A stretch of 14,977 nt of DNA from Oscillospiraceae bacterium. GTDB lineage: Bacteria > Bacillota > Clostridia > Oscillospirales > Ruminococcaceae. The DNA is taken from the NCBI GenBank assembly GCA_016295545.1, contig JAEDLA010000011.1:1-14977 (forward strand). The letters are read 5' to 3'. Under the pieces are notes generated by a model that was not told where the DNA came from, ran no database searches, and saw nothing but the letters and a program-made list of their open reading frames with translations. This document shows, one piece after another, positions 1 through 6,156 of the stretch. How positions within the stretch are numbered: position 1 is the first letter of the stretch; each line of letters opens with the position of its first letter. A program made the translations under genes and the position numbers.

Positions 1-974
1 GGGCGGACGGACTGTCTGACGGTCTTGGAAATCTTTCAGCAGGTATCAGTCAGGCAGGTGCAGGTCTTGATGAAACAATAAGCTATAACAAGCAGGTTCT
101 TGAGGGACTTAAAGCGGTTTACCAGACCACACAGGACGAAAGTATTGCGCAGATGATAGGCGTCCTTGAACAGACTATTGCCGGACAGGAACAGATAGCC
201 GCATCAATGAAGGACGGCGGAGATTTAAAGGACGGTGCTTCACAGCTTGAAAGCGGCGCAGATGCTTTAAGTGACGGTATAGGAAATCTTAAAGAGGGTT
301 CAGCTGCACTTGCTGATGGTGTTGACCAGCTTGATGCAGGACTGGCAGGTATTAAAGACGGTAGTTCAAAGATAGCCGACGGAACTGATACTCTGTATAA
401 TTCAGTAGTTAAGGTTAATAAGGGTGCATCTGAGCTTTCCGGAGGTACAAAGGACCTTTCAGAAGCAAATACCGCCCTTAAAGACGGTACTGAAAAGCTT
501 GAATCGGGAGTTCAGACCGCACAGGCGGGTGCCGATTCGCTCTGTAAAGGTGCAGGTTCGCTTAATTCCGGACTTTCAGAACTTCGTGACGGCGGCGGTG
601 TCTTAAAGAATGGTGCTGATACTCTCCATAGCTCAGTCGGTGAGCTTTCAGACGGTGCGGCGGCAATTTACAGCGGCAGCGGAGAACTGATGGACGGTAT
701 GGCGTCGCTGAAAGACGGCGTTTCAGCGCTGTCGGACGGTGCAGGCAAACTGGAAAGCGGTTCTGGAGATTTAAAGGACGGCATGGAAAAGTTCAAAAAA
801 GAGGGCATTGACAAAATAGCCGAGGCATACAACAATGACGTGAAAGAACTGATTGACAGGATGAAAAAGCTTTCGGACATTTCAAAGGCATACAACAGCT
901 TTTCCGGAATAGGAAACGGTATGGACGGCAAGGTTAAATTCATCTACACTATTGACGGTATTGAAAAAGAATAA
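1..974 (+). CDS. C-terminal part of an LxxG/DG heptad-repeat surface or membrane protein (YhgE/Pip or MMPL-transporter associated), 5' truncated
   Basis: The reading frame is open from base 3 to the TAA at 972-974, so the gene begins before the window; the first ATG at 153 is internal. The visible ~323 residues are dominated by seven-residue units of the form LxxG or LxDG (for example LKDG, LESG, LSDG, LADG), broken near residues 25-75 by a stretch without the pattern. Such heptads belong to the X-X-X-L-X-X-G family seen in YhgE/Pip proteins and in extracytoplasmic domains of Firmicutes MMPL/RND-type permeases; they form long helical stalks. The last ~60 residues are charged and helical, then end in a short motif (GKVKFIYTIDGIEKE) that I associate from memory with clostridial MMPL-type permeases. 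No membrane segment is visible in this part, so the transporter assignment is inference. The function, substrate and true start are not determinable here. Confidence 0.75.
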   Translation, partial: ADGLSDGLGNLSAGISQAGAGLDETISYNKQVLEGLKAVYQTTQDESIAQMIGVLEQTIAGQEQIAASMKDGGDLKDGASQLESGADALSDGIGNLKEGSAALADGVDQLDAGLAGIKDGSSKIADGTDTLYNSVVKVNKGASELSGGTKDLSEANTALKDGTEKLESGVQTAQAGADSLCKGAGSLNSGLSELRDGGGVLKNGADTLHSSVGELSDGAAAIYSGSGELMDGMASLKDGVSALSDGAGKLESGSGDLKDGMEKFKKEGIDKIAEAYNNDVKELIDRMKKLSDISKAYNSFSGIGNGMDGKVKFIYTIDGIEKE

Positions 975-993
975 AAACACAATGAGCATATAA

Positions 994-1030
994 AAAATTC
1001 CGGTAAGGTGAATTGCCTTACCGGAATTTT
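994..1030. terminator. Bidirectional intrinsic terminator between convergent genes
   Basis: A perfect 15-bp stem (994-1008 pairing with 1016-1030, AAAATTCCGGTAAGG and its complement) encloses a 7-base loop. The stem begins in an A-run and ends in TTTT, so it gives a U-tract on either strand. It sits 20 bases after the heptad-repeat gene and just after the end of the minus-strand mannanase, which fits shared termination of two convergent transcripts. Confidence 0.88.
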
Positions 1031-1036
1031 GTTGCC

Positions 1037-2809
1037 TTATATTTTATTCAGTACTGTTCTTCTCAGTGCAACCAGGTCAAAAGCGTCCAGCCTGTTATCG
1101 TCAGTAAGCATTGCTGCTACGCTCTGTCTTGCATTCAGACTTGTCTTAACTGTCAGATACTTTGCCAGCAGTACAATATCCGCAGAATCCACACTTCCGT
1201 CAAGGTTTACATCGCCTTTGATCACTTCGGTTTCTTCCGCCATAGGATATGATTTCAGATCCGGCAGCTCGTCAAGAGTTATGCAGTACTCGCTGTTGTA
1301 TATTTCAATAAGGTTATCCACAGGATTATTCTGCTCGCTTGTAAGGTAGTTCATATACCATGGGCAGAAGTAAAGCCACCCTGCTTTGTCATTCAGAAGA
1401 TTTTCAAGGGACGGTATGGAATCATTTTCGGACATTGTAACCATCTTTTTGCCGTCTGTGCTCTTTACAAGGCTGTAGAAAGTTGAAGAAATTGAGCTTA
1501 AATTCGGCAGACCGTCAGCAGCATTGTATTTGTCATAGCCTACAATATCAACTACGTCATCTCCCGGATACCAGTCGGGTGAGGTTGAGTACGCATATCC
1601 TGTCCATACCCAGATAAGGTTGTCAAGACCGTAAACATTGGTAAGCTGGTCATAAAGCAGGTGGTAAAGCTTTTTACAGGGTTCAGCACCCTCAGCGCCC
1701 CACCAGAACCACTGACCTTCGGCTTCATGGAGAGGTCTCCACAGAATCGGAACATCAGCTTCCTTTAATTTGGTAAGCTGCTTTGCTATTTCCTCGATGT
1801 CAGCCATAATGACCTCATGCTCCCATGTACCCTCCTCAAGAGCGTTTGAAACGCTGAATGTTGTGTACTGAGCGCTTGCTGATTCAACGTAGAAAGCATA
1901 ATCGTCGCTGCCCTCCTCACAGGGGACATTCCAGTGCCAGCTGACAGTAGCGATGCCCTTATACTCGTTTACCCACTGGATAGCACGTTCGGGAGCATTG
2001 TCCTCCCAGTTAGTGTTTGCACGGTAGGCAAGGAAGTCAATACCACGAATAGCAGGCTGTTTGCCGGTTTTTTCAAGAATGTACTCGAACTCAGCTTCGT
2101 TGTCCTTGATATAGTTGTCGGGATCGGCATACTGATTGTAGTTGTGGGAGCCGCAGTATTCCTGCTGACCGGAGATTATGTGATTTCCGTAGGTGTCGCA
2201 GAGGTAATTGTACAGTCTTTTTGCGGAATCAGATGCGTTGGGATTTGAGAGCTGACGTGTTGGAGAGAGACTGGATACTCTCTCGTCAGCCGGTTTTACA
2301 GTAAGATAGTCGAACATGGTGTATCCCCAGTAAGCTTCAAGCTCAATAGTATTAACGCCTTTGTCGAGAAGAACAACGCCGGAGGGCACTTCCTCGAAAG
2401 TGAGGTTGTGGGGGAAACACAGCTCACCCTGATTAACGCCGTTAACATTGAGGTACTGAACCTTTTTGTTCGGGTCAGAGGGTTCGCAGTAGCAGATAGA
2501 CAGCTCATAAAGACCGGCTTCCTCAACAGTAACATCAACACTTACCCTTGTGTTTTTGCCTTTAAGCTCGGAAAAAGCTCCGCCGGAAGCGTTTGTAAGG
2601 TCGTAGTCCTCACCGGAGCCGTCCTCCGCCGTATTGCCTTTCCATGTTTCAGTGTAAATCGTACCGCCGTCGTTTACTCCGTCCTCAAATTCATAGCGAA
2701 CCGGTTCAGTTTCCGCCTGAACAGCCGGATAAGAGAAGCATACAGCAGAAGCAGTTACTGCCGCAGCAGCTGTCACGCAGACGGCGTTTTTAAATTTTTT
2801 TAATTTCAA
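1037..2809 (-). CDS. Secreted cellulosomal beta-mannanase: signal peptide, CBM35-like module, GH26, type I dockerin
   Basis: This 590-residue protein should hydrolyse internal beta-1,4-mannosidic bonds of mannan or glucomannan as a cellulosome component. Residues 1-32 are a signal peptide (KLKK, Ala-rich core, VQA cut site). Residues ~37-173 are a beta-sandwich carbohydrate-binding module opening YEFEDG, resembling CBM35. Residues ~180-515 are the GH26 catalytic barrel: WRPLHEAEGQWFWWG at 357-371 places the acid/base at Glu362, and VTMSEND at 457-463 places the nucleophile at Glu461. Residues ~531-590 are a type I dockerin; the first calcium loop (DVNLDGSVDSAD, 533-544) is canonical, but the second (567-578) has Met and Thr where Asp and Asn are expected. 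The start is TTG (2807-2809), chosen because GGAGG lies six bases upstream and the signal peptide begins there. The gene is transcribed alone, away from the DUF3048 gene. GH26 also contains rare xylanases and lichenases, but mannanase is the most likely activity. Confidence 0.93.
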   Translation of the reverse strand: MKLKKFKNAVCVTAAAAVTASAVCFSYPAVQAETEPVRYEFEDGVNDGGTIYTETWKGNTAEDGSGEDYDLTNASGGAFSELKGKNTRVSVDVTVEEAGLYELSICYCEPSDPNKKVQYLNVNGVNQGELCFPHNLTFEEVPSGVVLLDKGVNTIELEAYWGYTMFDYLTVKPADERVSSLSPTRQLSNPNASDSAKRLYNYLCDTYGNHIISGQQEYCGSHNYNQYADPDNYIKDNEAEFEYILEKTGKQPAIRGIDFLAYRANTNWEDNAPERAIQWVNEYKGIATVSWHWNVPCEEGSDDYAFYVESASAQYTTFSVSNALEEGTWEHEVIMADIEEIAKQLTKLKEADVPILWRPLHEAEGQWFWWGAEGAEPCKKLYHLLYDQLTNVYGLDNLIWVWTGYAYSTSPDWYPGDDVVDIVGYDKYNAADGLPNLSSISSTFYSLVKSTDGKKMVTMSENDSIPSLENLLNDKAGWLYFCPWYMNYLTSEQNNPVDNLIEIYNSEYCITLDELPDLKSYPMAEETEVIKGDVNLDGSVDSADIVLLAKYLTVKTSLNARQSVAAMLTDDNRLDAFDLVALRRTVLNKI

Positions 2810-2855
2810 TTTAAACCTCCTAATATAATATAGTCGTCAGTATAATTTTGCCGAG

Positions 2856-2861
2856 ATTATA
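2856..2861 (-). promoter_or_regulatory. Candidate -10 box for the mannanase gene
   Basis: On the minus strand this reads TATAAT, 46 bases upstream of the TTG start. No convincing TTGACA-like -35 lies 16-18 bases further upstream (the hexamer there is TTATAT), and the area is AT-rich, so a chance match is possible. Confidence 0.35.
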
Positions 2862-2947
2862 CTAAACATAAATTCGCAATATAATAATAACACAATTTTT
2901 TTAAAATTGCAATAGATTTAGTAAATTTTGCATGAAAATCTTTGCTA

Positions 2948-3107
2948 ATACTAATTCCATATCGTTCTGATGAAAAAGTTGTCTGATAGCGTTTCGTCAA
3001 TCAAGGCGACTGACCGCAGACAGGCTGTCGCCTTTCAAGGTCAGTCAACGCAGAGTGACGGAACGATAGCTGACAAATTTTTCAGCAGGTTGATGTGGAA
3101 TTAGTAT
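2948..3107. repeat. 160-bp MITE-like long inverted repeat
   Basis: The ends are inverted copies: ATACTAATTCCA (2948-2959) matches the complement of 3096-3107 exactly, and 15 of 16 terminal bases match. The inversion continues inward: 2967-2999 versus the complement of 3056-3088 agrees at most positions, so the two ~50-base arms fold into one imperfect hairpin. The ~50-base centre has competing small hairpins, AAGGCGAC with GTCGCCTT (3003-3010, 3027-3034) or GACTGACC with GGTCAGTC (3008-3015, 3039-3046). It has no coding capacity. If the element proper begins CTAATTCC (2951) and ends GGAATTAG (3104), it is flanked by TA on both sides, as IS630/Tc1-mariner-type MITEs are. Calling it mobile is inference from structure; other copies were not searched for. 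Confidence 0.7.
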
Positions 3108-3193
3108 AAGTTCTGTCCGAAGCTTTGCCAGTATTTTTCTCTGAATTCAGGATATGCGGATATAACAGAGAAAATGCAGAAAGCCGGTTTTTG

Positions 3194-3235
3194 TTCATAT
3201 AATATCAATAAAAAATTCATATAATAGCAATAAAA
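3194..3235. repeat. Tandem 20-base direct repeat with 22-base period upstream of the DUF3048 gene
   Basis: TTCATATAATATCAATAAAA (3194-3213) recurs at 3216-3235 with one mismatch (T to G). The period is 22 bases, about two helical turns, so a protein binding both would sit on one DNA face. Each copy contains TATAAT. It could be an operator or promoter pair for the lipoprotein gene starting 45 bases downstream, or a simple AT-rich duplication. Confidence 0.6.
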
Positions 3236-3279
3236 GTCTGCTAAAATATAATTTAATGTGTTATTGAAAGGAAATCGTT

Positions 3280-4377
3280 ATGAAATTTAAGAAAATATGC
3301 TTTATGGCTGCGGCTGCTGCAGTCGTTTTTACAGCAGGCTGCTCGAAGAAAGAGCCTCTTTCTGAACCGCCTGTAAATACAGAAGCTGCTGTCACTGAGG
3401 CTTCTGAGACAGAGACAGAAGCAGCTGCTGAACCCTCTCAGCCGGAGGGATTTTCCGGAATAAATCCCCTTACAGGAGAATCAGGCTATAAGGATTCTGC
3501 CGACGGAAAAAGACCAGTTGCAGTTATGGTGAACAATCTTGCGGCAGCACTTCCGCAGTATGGTATCGAACAGGCGGATATTATATATGAGCTGCCTGTG
3601 GAGGGCGGAATTACACGCCTTATGGCGGTGTATGCTGATTATACCTCTGTTCCGGACGTGTGCTCAGTCCGCAGCTGCCGTTACTACTATCCTCTTTTAT
3701 GCCTTGGAATGGACGCAATATACTGTCATTGGGGTTCTGACCAGACTATAGCTCTTGAAACTCTTAACAGAACTGGAATAGACCACCTTGACGGCGCTTA
3801 TGATTCTAATATTTTTCTCAGGGACGAGGCTCGTGCGGCGTCCTATGCTTCGGAGCATACAGGCTATCTGAAAGGCTCGGAGCTGCCGGCAGTTATTGAG
3901 GCAAAGGGCTTCAGAACGGACAGAAATGAGAATAATCAGGGCTTATATTTCAATTTTGCACCAGAGGGAGAGAAAGCGGCTCCGGCTGAAATGACAGCTG
4001 ATAATGTTATAGTTAATTTTTCCGACACTTATTTCAGTACATTCCAGTATGACGAGCAATCGGGAGCTTATCTGAAATTTCACTCAGGAAATCCTCACGT
4101 AGACGGCGTTACAGGTAATCAGCTCGGCTTTGAAAATGTACTTATCCTGCAAACTAATGTTTATCTCCGTGACAACGGCTATCTCCTTGATGTGGAGCTT
4201 TCCGGCGGTACAGGGTACTATATCTCCAATGGCGGAGCGCAGTCCATAACATGGGAGAAAAACGGCGAATCTATGCCTATACAGCTGTATGCGGCTGACG
4301 GCAATCCTCTGCTGATGAACGTGGGCGAAAGCTATATCGGTATCATAGGAAGCGAAAAAACAATTTCTATAAGCTGA
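3280..4377 (+). CDS. DUF3048 (YerB-like) lipoprotein
   Basis: This is a 365-residue predicted lipoprotein of the DUF3048 family, whose best-known member is B. subtilis YerB; its biochemical role is not one I can state. The N-terminus has a lysine-rich start, a hydrophobic core and a lipobox ending at Cys21 (FTAGC), so it should be anchored on the outer face of the membrane. Residues 22-58 are a low-complexity Glu/Thr/Ala linker. The family motifs then follow: NPLTG (62-66), RPVAVMVNN (78-86), PQYGIEQADIIYE (92-104), VEGGITRLMAVY (107-118) and SVRSCRYY (129-136). The start ATG is preceded by AAAGGA at seven bases. The gene stands apart from spoIIR by 100 bases, with no strong terminator between, so read-through is possible. 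Family assignment is firm; function is not. Confidence 0.88.
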   Translation: MKFKKICFMAAAAAVVFTAGCSKKEPLSEPPVNTEAAVTEASETETEAAAEPSQPEGFSGINPLTGESGYKDSADGKRPVAVMVNNLAAALPQYGIEQADIIYELPVEGGITRLMAVYADYTSVPDVCSVRSCRYYYPLLCLGMDAIYCHWGSDQTIALETLNRTGIDHLDGAYDSNIFLRDEARAASYASEHTGYLKGSELPAVIEAKGFRTDRNENNQGLYFNFAPEGEKAAPAEMTADNVIVNFSDTYFSTFQYDEQSGAYLKFHSGNPHVDGVTGNQLGFENVLILQTNVYLRDNGYLLDVELSGGTGYYISNGGAQSITWEKNGESMPIQLYAADGNPLLMNVGESYIGIIGSEKTISIS

Positions 4378-4465
4378 TATTTAATGCAGTAATAATACGT
4401 CGAAGCTGAAATTTAAAGATATTAATAACTGAATATTTTTCATTTTTATGCCAATCATCATTTAC

Positions 4466-4473
4466 GAGGTGAT
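4466..4473 (+). promoter_or_regulatory. Ribosome binding site deciding the spoIIR start
   Basis: GAGGTGAT is an extended match to the anti-Shine-Dalgarno sequence. It abuts the ATG at 4472 and lies properly spaced before the ATG at 4478, so 4478 is the best start; the ATG at 4448 lies upstream of the site and is unlikely. Confidence 0.75.
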
Positions 4474-4477
4474 GAAA

Positions 4478-5149
4478 ATGAAAAATATTACTAAAAATCT
4501 TACATGGAAAATCATGGCACTGGGACTTGTTCTTGCTGTGGCTGTAACCAATCTTTGCTCATTTATAAGGGACGGCAGACGGCTTGACCAGCTGAGGAAT
4601 AACGTTCTGCGGCTTCATATTCTTGCGGAATCCGACAGTCCCCGTGACCAGCGGCTGAAGCTTGCTGTCCGTGACGCTGTTCTTGCACGAAGTGATGAGA
4701 TTTTCGGCAATGCTGACTGCTTTGACAGCGCTGTGGATACAGTCAGTGAGAATCTGACGCTGATTGAGGAGACAGCGGAGAAAGTCCTATCGGAAAACGG
4801 CTGTAATGCCCCTGTTTCTGCTGAAATAACCAATATGTACTTTGACAGCCGTACATACGGCGATATTACCATGCCGGAGGGGGACTATACTGCTCTGCGT
4901 ATAAGCATCGGCAGCGCACAGGGACATAACTGGTGGTGTGTGATGTATCCTCCTTTGTGCATTCCGGCAGCCTGCGAAAGTGAAATCACTGATGATAAGG
5001 AAACAGAGGACAGATATTTCGACAACAGTCAGCAGGATATTATCATGAATCCTGAAAAATATCGTGTGAGATTTGCTTTGTGGGATAAAATTATGAGCAT
5101 AACCGATAAGGATGTTGTGCAAAATGACAAAAAATCAGCTTATGCTTGA
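4478..5149 (+). CDS. spoIIR: Stage II sporulation protein R
   Basis: SpoIIR is made in the forespore, exported, and triggers SpoIIGA-dependent processing of pro-sigma-E in the mother cell. The 223-residue product has an N-terminal signal or anchor segment (about residues 9-28), then the family block VLRLHILAESDSPRDQ followed by LKLAVRDAVL (43-69), then the hallmark NWWCVMYPPLC (151-161) and a C-terminal segment with YRVRFALWDKI (195-205). All expected regions are present, with no frameshift. The start at 4478 is chosen over 4448 and 4472 because of the ribosome site at 4466-4473. In B. subtilis the gene is under sigma-F control; I could not identify a convincing sigma-F promoter in the 100 bases upstream. 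The stop codon TGA is embedded in the -35 box of the infC operon promoter. Confidence 0.92.
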   Translation: MKNITKNLTWKIMALGLVLAVAVTNLCSFIRDGRRLDQLRNNVLRLHILAESDSPRDQRLKLAVRDAVLARSDEIFGNADCFDSAVDTVSENLTLIEETAEKVLSENGCNAPVSAEITNMYFDSRTYGDITMPEGDYTALRISIGSAQGHNWWCVMYPPLCIPAACESEITDDKETEDRYFDNSQQDIIMNPEKYRVRFALWDKIMSITDKDVVQNDKKSAYA

Positions 5150-5174
5150 CAAGACAGCGAAAATGGAGTATAAT
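5146..5174 (+). promoter_or_regulatory. Perfect-consensus sigma-A promoter of the infC-rpmI-rplT operon
   Basis: TTGACA (5146-5151) and TATAAT (5169-5174) are separated by exactly 17 bases, a full match to the vegetative consensus. Transcription should start near 5181, leaving about 150 bases of leader before infC. The -35 box overlaps the spoIIR stop codon (5147-5149). Confidence 0.93.
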
Positions 5175-5270
5175 ATTTGAGTAAACAAAGCAGAACTCTG
5201 CGTTCTCACCGTCAGGCTAAGCTTAAACGGTCAATATGTATTTTCCCTTTTCGGTTTATTATGCGTATTG

Positions 5271-5303
5271 TGAGTGCAGTTTTTTCTGCACTCATTTTGT
5301 TTG
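5271..5303 (+). terminator. Attenuator terminator in the infC leader
   Basis: TGAGTGCAG (5271-5279) and CTGCACTCA (5286-5294) form a perfect 9-bp stem around a T6 loop, followed by TTTTGTTTG. It lies after the strong promoter and before the infC ribosome site, so it can only act as a premature terminator of this operon. Confidence 0.85.
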
Positions 5304-5316
5304 TATTTATGTGCTT

Positions 5317-5323
5317 GGAGGTG
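5317..5323 (+). promoter_or_regulatory. Ribosome binding site that fixes the infC start at ATT
   Basis: GGAGGTG is a strong Shine-Dalgarno sequence six bases before the ATT at 5330. In-frame TTG (5177), ATG (5261) and ATG (5309) lie upstream of this site and inside the leader, so they are not credible starts. Confidence 0.85.
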
Positions 5324-5329
5324 CTGACT

Positions 5330-5848
5330 ATTAGCAAACAGGAACTGCAGATTAACGAGGAAATCAGAGATAAGGAGATTCTCGTAATCGATGCTGACGG
5401 AAAAAAGCTCGGCGTATTATCAGCCAGAGAGGCTCAGAAAATAGCCTTTGACAAAAATCTTGACCTTGTGAAGATCGCTCCGCAGGCTACACCGCCTGTG
5501 TGCCGTATCATGGATTACGGCAAGTACTGCTTTGAACAGTCTAAGCGTGAAAAGGAAGCAAGAAAAAATCAGAAGGTCGTTTCAATTAAGGAAATCAGAA
5601 TGTTTTCCACTATTGATACTCACGATTTTGAAACTAAGGTCAATCAGGCTGTGAAGTTTTTACAGGGCGGCGACAAGCTCAAGGTTTCCGTGAGATTCCG
5701 CAAGAGAGCTATTGCTCATCCGCAGCTCGGTGAAGAACTTCTTGAACGCTTCAAGGAGGCAGTTTCAGCAGTCGGCTCAGTGGAAAAGCCAGCTAAAATG
5801 GAAGGACGAAGCATCGTTATGTTCGTCTCTCCGAAAGCAGCAAAGTAA
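5330..5848 (+). CDS. infC: Translation initiation factor IF-3, ATT start
   Basis: IF-3 binds the 30S subunit, blocks premature 50S joining and proofreads start-codon choice. From the ATT the product is 172 residues, the normal family length, beginning ISKQELQINEEIR, exactly where IF-3 proteins begin. The N-domain carries LDLVKIAPQATPPVCRIMDYGKY (44-66); a lysine-rich linker (71-88) leads to the C-domain with KEIRMF (87-92), DTHDFETKV (96-104), GGDKLKVSVRF (113-123) and MEGR (157-160). Non-AUG AUU starts of infC are known in E. coli and Bacillus, where IF-3 discriminates against its own start and so limits its own synthesis. A longer reading from upstream ATG or TTG codons would add a spurious hydrophobic leader peptide (RIVSAVFSALILFVFM) that is really the terminator region. 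First gene of the infC-rpmI-rplT operon. Confidence 0.96.
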   Translation: MSKQELQINEEIRDKEILVIDADGKKLGVLSAREAQKIAFDKNLDLVKIAPQATPPVCRIMDYGKYCFEQSKREKEARKNQKVVSIKEIRMFSTIDTHDFETKVNQAVKFLQGGDKLKVSVRFRKRAIAHPQLGEELLERFKEAVSAVGSVEKPAKMEGRSIVMFVSPKAAK

Positions 5849-5914
5849 GATTCTGCTCCCGGTTCGCCCTGCGTTCCGGCTTTGTGCAGACTCTAAATAA
5901 AGGAGGATTATACA

Positions 5915-6118
5915 ATGGCAAAGGTTAAGGTTAAAACTCATTCAGGCGCTAAGAAGCGTTTTAAGGTTACAGGAAGCGGCAAGGTTAAGTACCAGCACAC
6001 CAATAAGAGACACAGACTTACTCAGAAGGATACAAAGCGCAAGAGAATTGCTCGTAATGCAGGAGTTGCTGACTGCACAAACGCTCCTACAATCAAGAAG
6101 CTCGTTCCTTATATGTAA
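5915..6118 (+). CDS. rpmI: 50S ribosomal protein L35
   Basis: A 67-residue, very basic protein matching L35 of the large subunit: [24 protein letters not shown] near the N-terminus and a C-terminal end IKKLVPYM. It is slightly longer at the N-terminus than some homologues. AAAGGAGG lies eight bases before the ATG. It follows infC by 66 bases and precedes rplT by 38, the order conserved across bacteria. The infC-rpmI spacer contains CTGCGTTC (5871-5878), also found in the leader at 5198-5205; whether this matters is unknown. Confidence 0.96.
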   Translation: MAKVKVKTHSGAKKRFKVTGSGKVKYQHTNKRHRLTQKDTKRKRIARNAGVADCTNAPTIKKLVPYM

Positions 6119-6156
6119 TCGTTTTCCCGTAATTTTATTTTTGGAGGTATAAGACT

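Larger units (their letters stand above)
2810..3279. other. Intergenic region between divergent mannanase and lipoprotein genes
   Basis: No ORF here looks coding. The AT-rich left part carries the mannanase ribosome site (GGAGG at 2816-2820, minus strand) and a possible -10 box. The centre (2948-3107) is the long-inverted-repeat element listed separately. To its right is a 9-bp inverted pair, TTTTCTCTG at 3135-3143 with CAGAGAAAA at 3166-3174, containing the 10-base palindrome CTGAATTCAG (3141-3150). The last part holds the direct repeats at 3194-3235, a TATAAT at 3247-3252 with no good -35, and the AAAGGA ribosome site (3267-3272) seven bases before the DUF3048 gene. Confidence 0.7.
5181..5329 (+). 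promoter_or_regulatory. infC leader, probable L20-type attenuation leader
   Basis: The ~150-base leader holds an intrinsic terminator (5271-5303) before the infC ribosome site. An upstream segment can compete for the 5' arm of that terminator: CTCAC (5205-5209) with GTGAG (5270-5274), and CTGC (5198-5201) with GCAG (5276-5279). A further short hairpin, ACCGT (5208-5212) with ACGGT (5227-5231), is incompatible with the first pairing and so could act as the switch. In Firmicutes the same operon is controlled by ribosomal protein L20 binding the leader and promoting early termination; L20 is encoded by the third gene here. The pairings are read by eye and the L20 role is by homology of arrangement. 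Confidence 0.7.

Noticed and set aside
1..974. Heptad repeats as a CRISPR or tandem-repeat array
   Set aside because: The repetition is at protein level (LxxG units) with varied codons in one open frame; there are no constant repeats with unique spacers.
1934..2248. Plus-strand ORF with a hydrophobic predicted product opposite the mannanase gene
   Set aside because: It lies antisense to the conserved GH26 domain, has no ribosome site and matches no family I recognise.
4418..4447. Terminator between the DUF3048 gene and spoIIR
   Set aside because: Only a weak AT-rich pairing (AAAGATATT with AATATTTTT) is present, without a GC core.
4380..4477. Sigma-F-like promoter upstream of spoIIR
   Set aside because: GAATA at 4433 has no matching GG-rich -10 element at the right spacing, so no promoter can be supported.
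5177..5329. N-terminal extension of IF-3 from TTG 5177, ATG 5261 or ATG 5309
   Set aside because: It would translate the leader and the attenuator hairpin, lacks a ribosome site, and gives a hydrophobic stretch foreign to IF-3; the family N-terminus and a strong ribosome site both point to ATT 5330.
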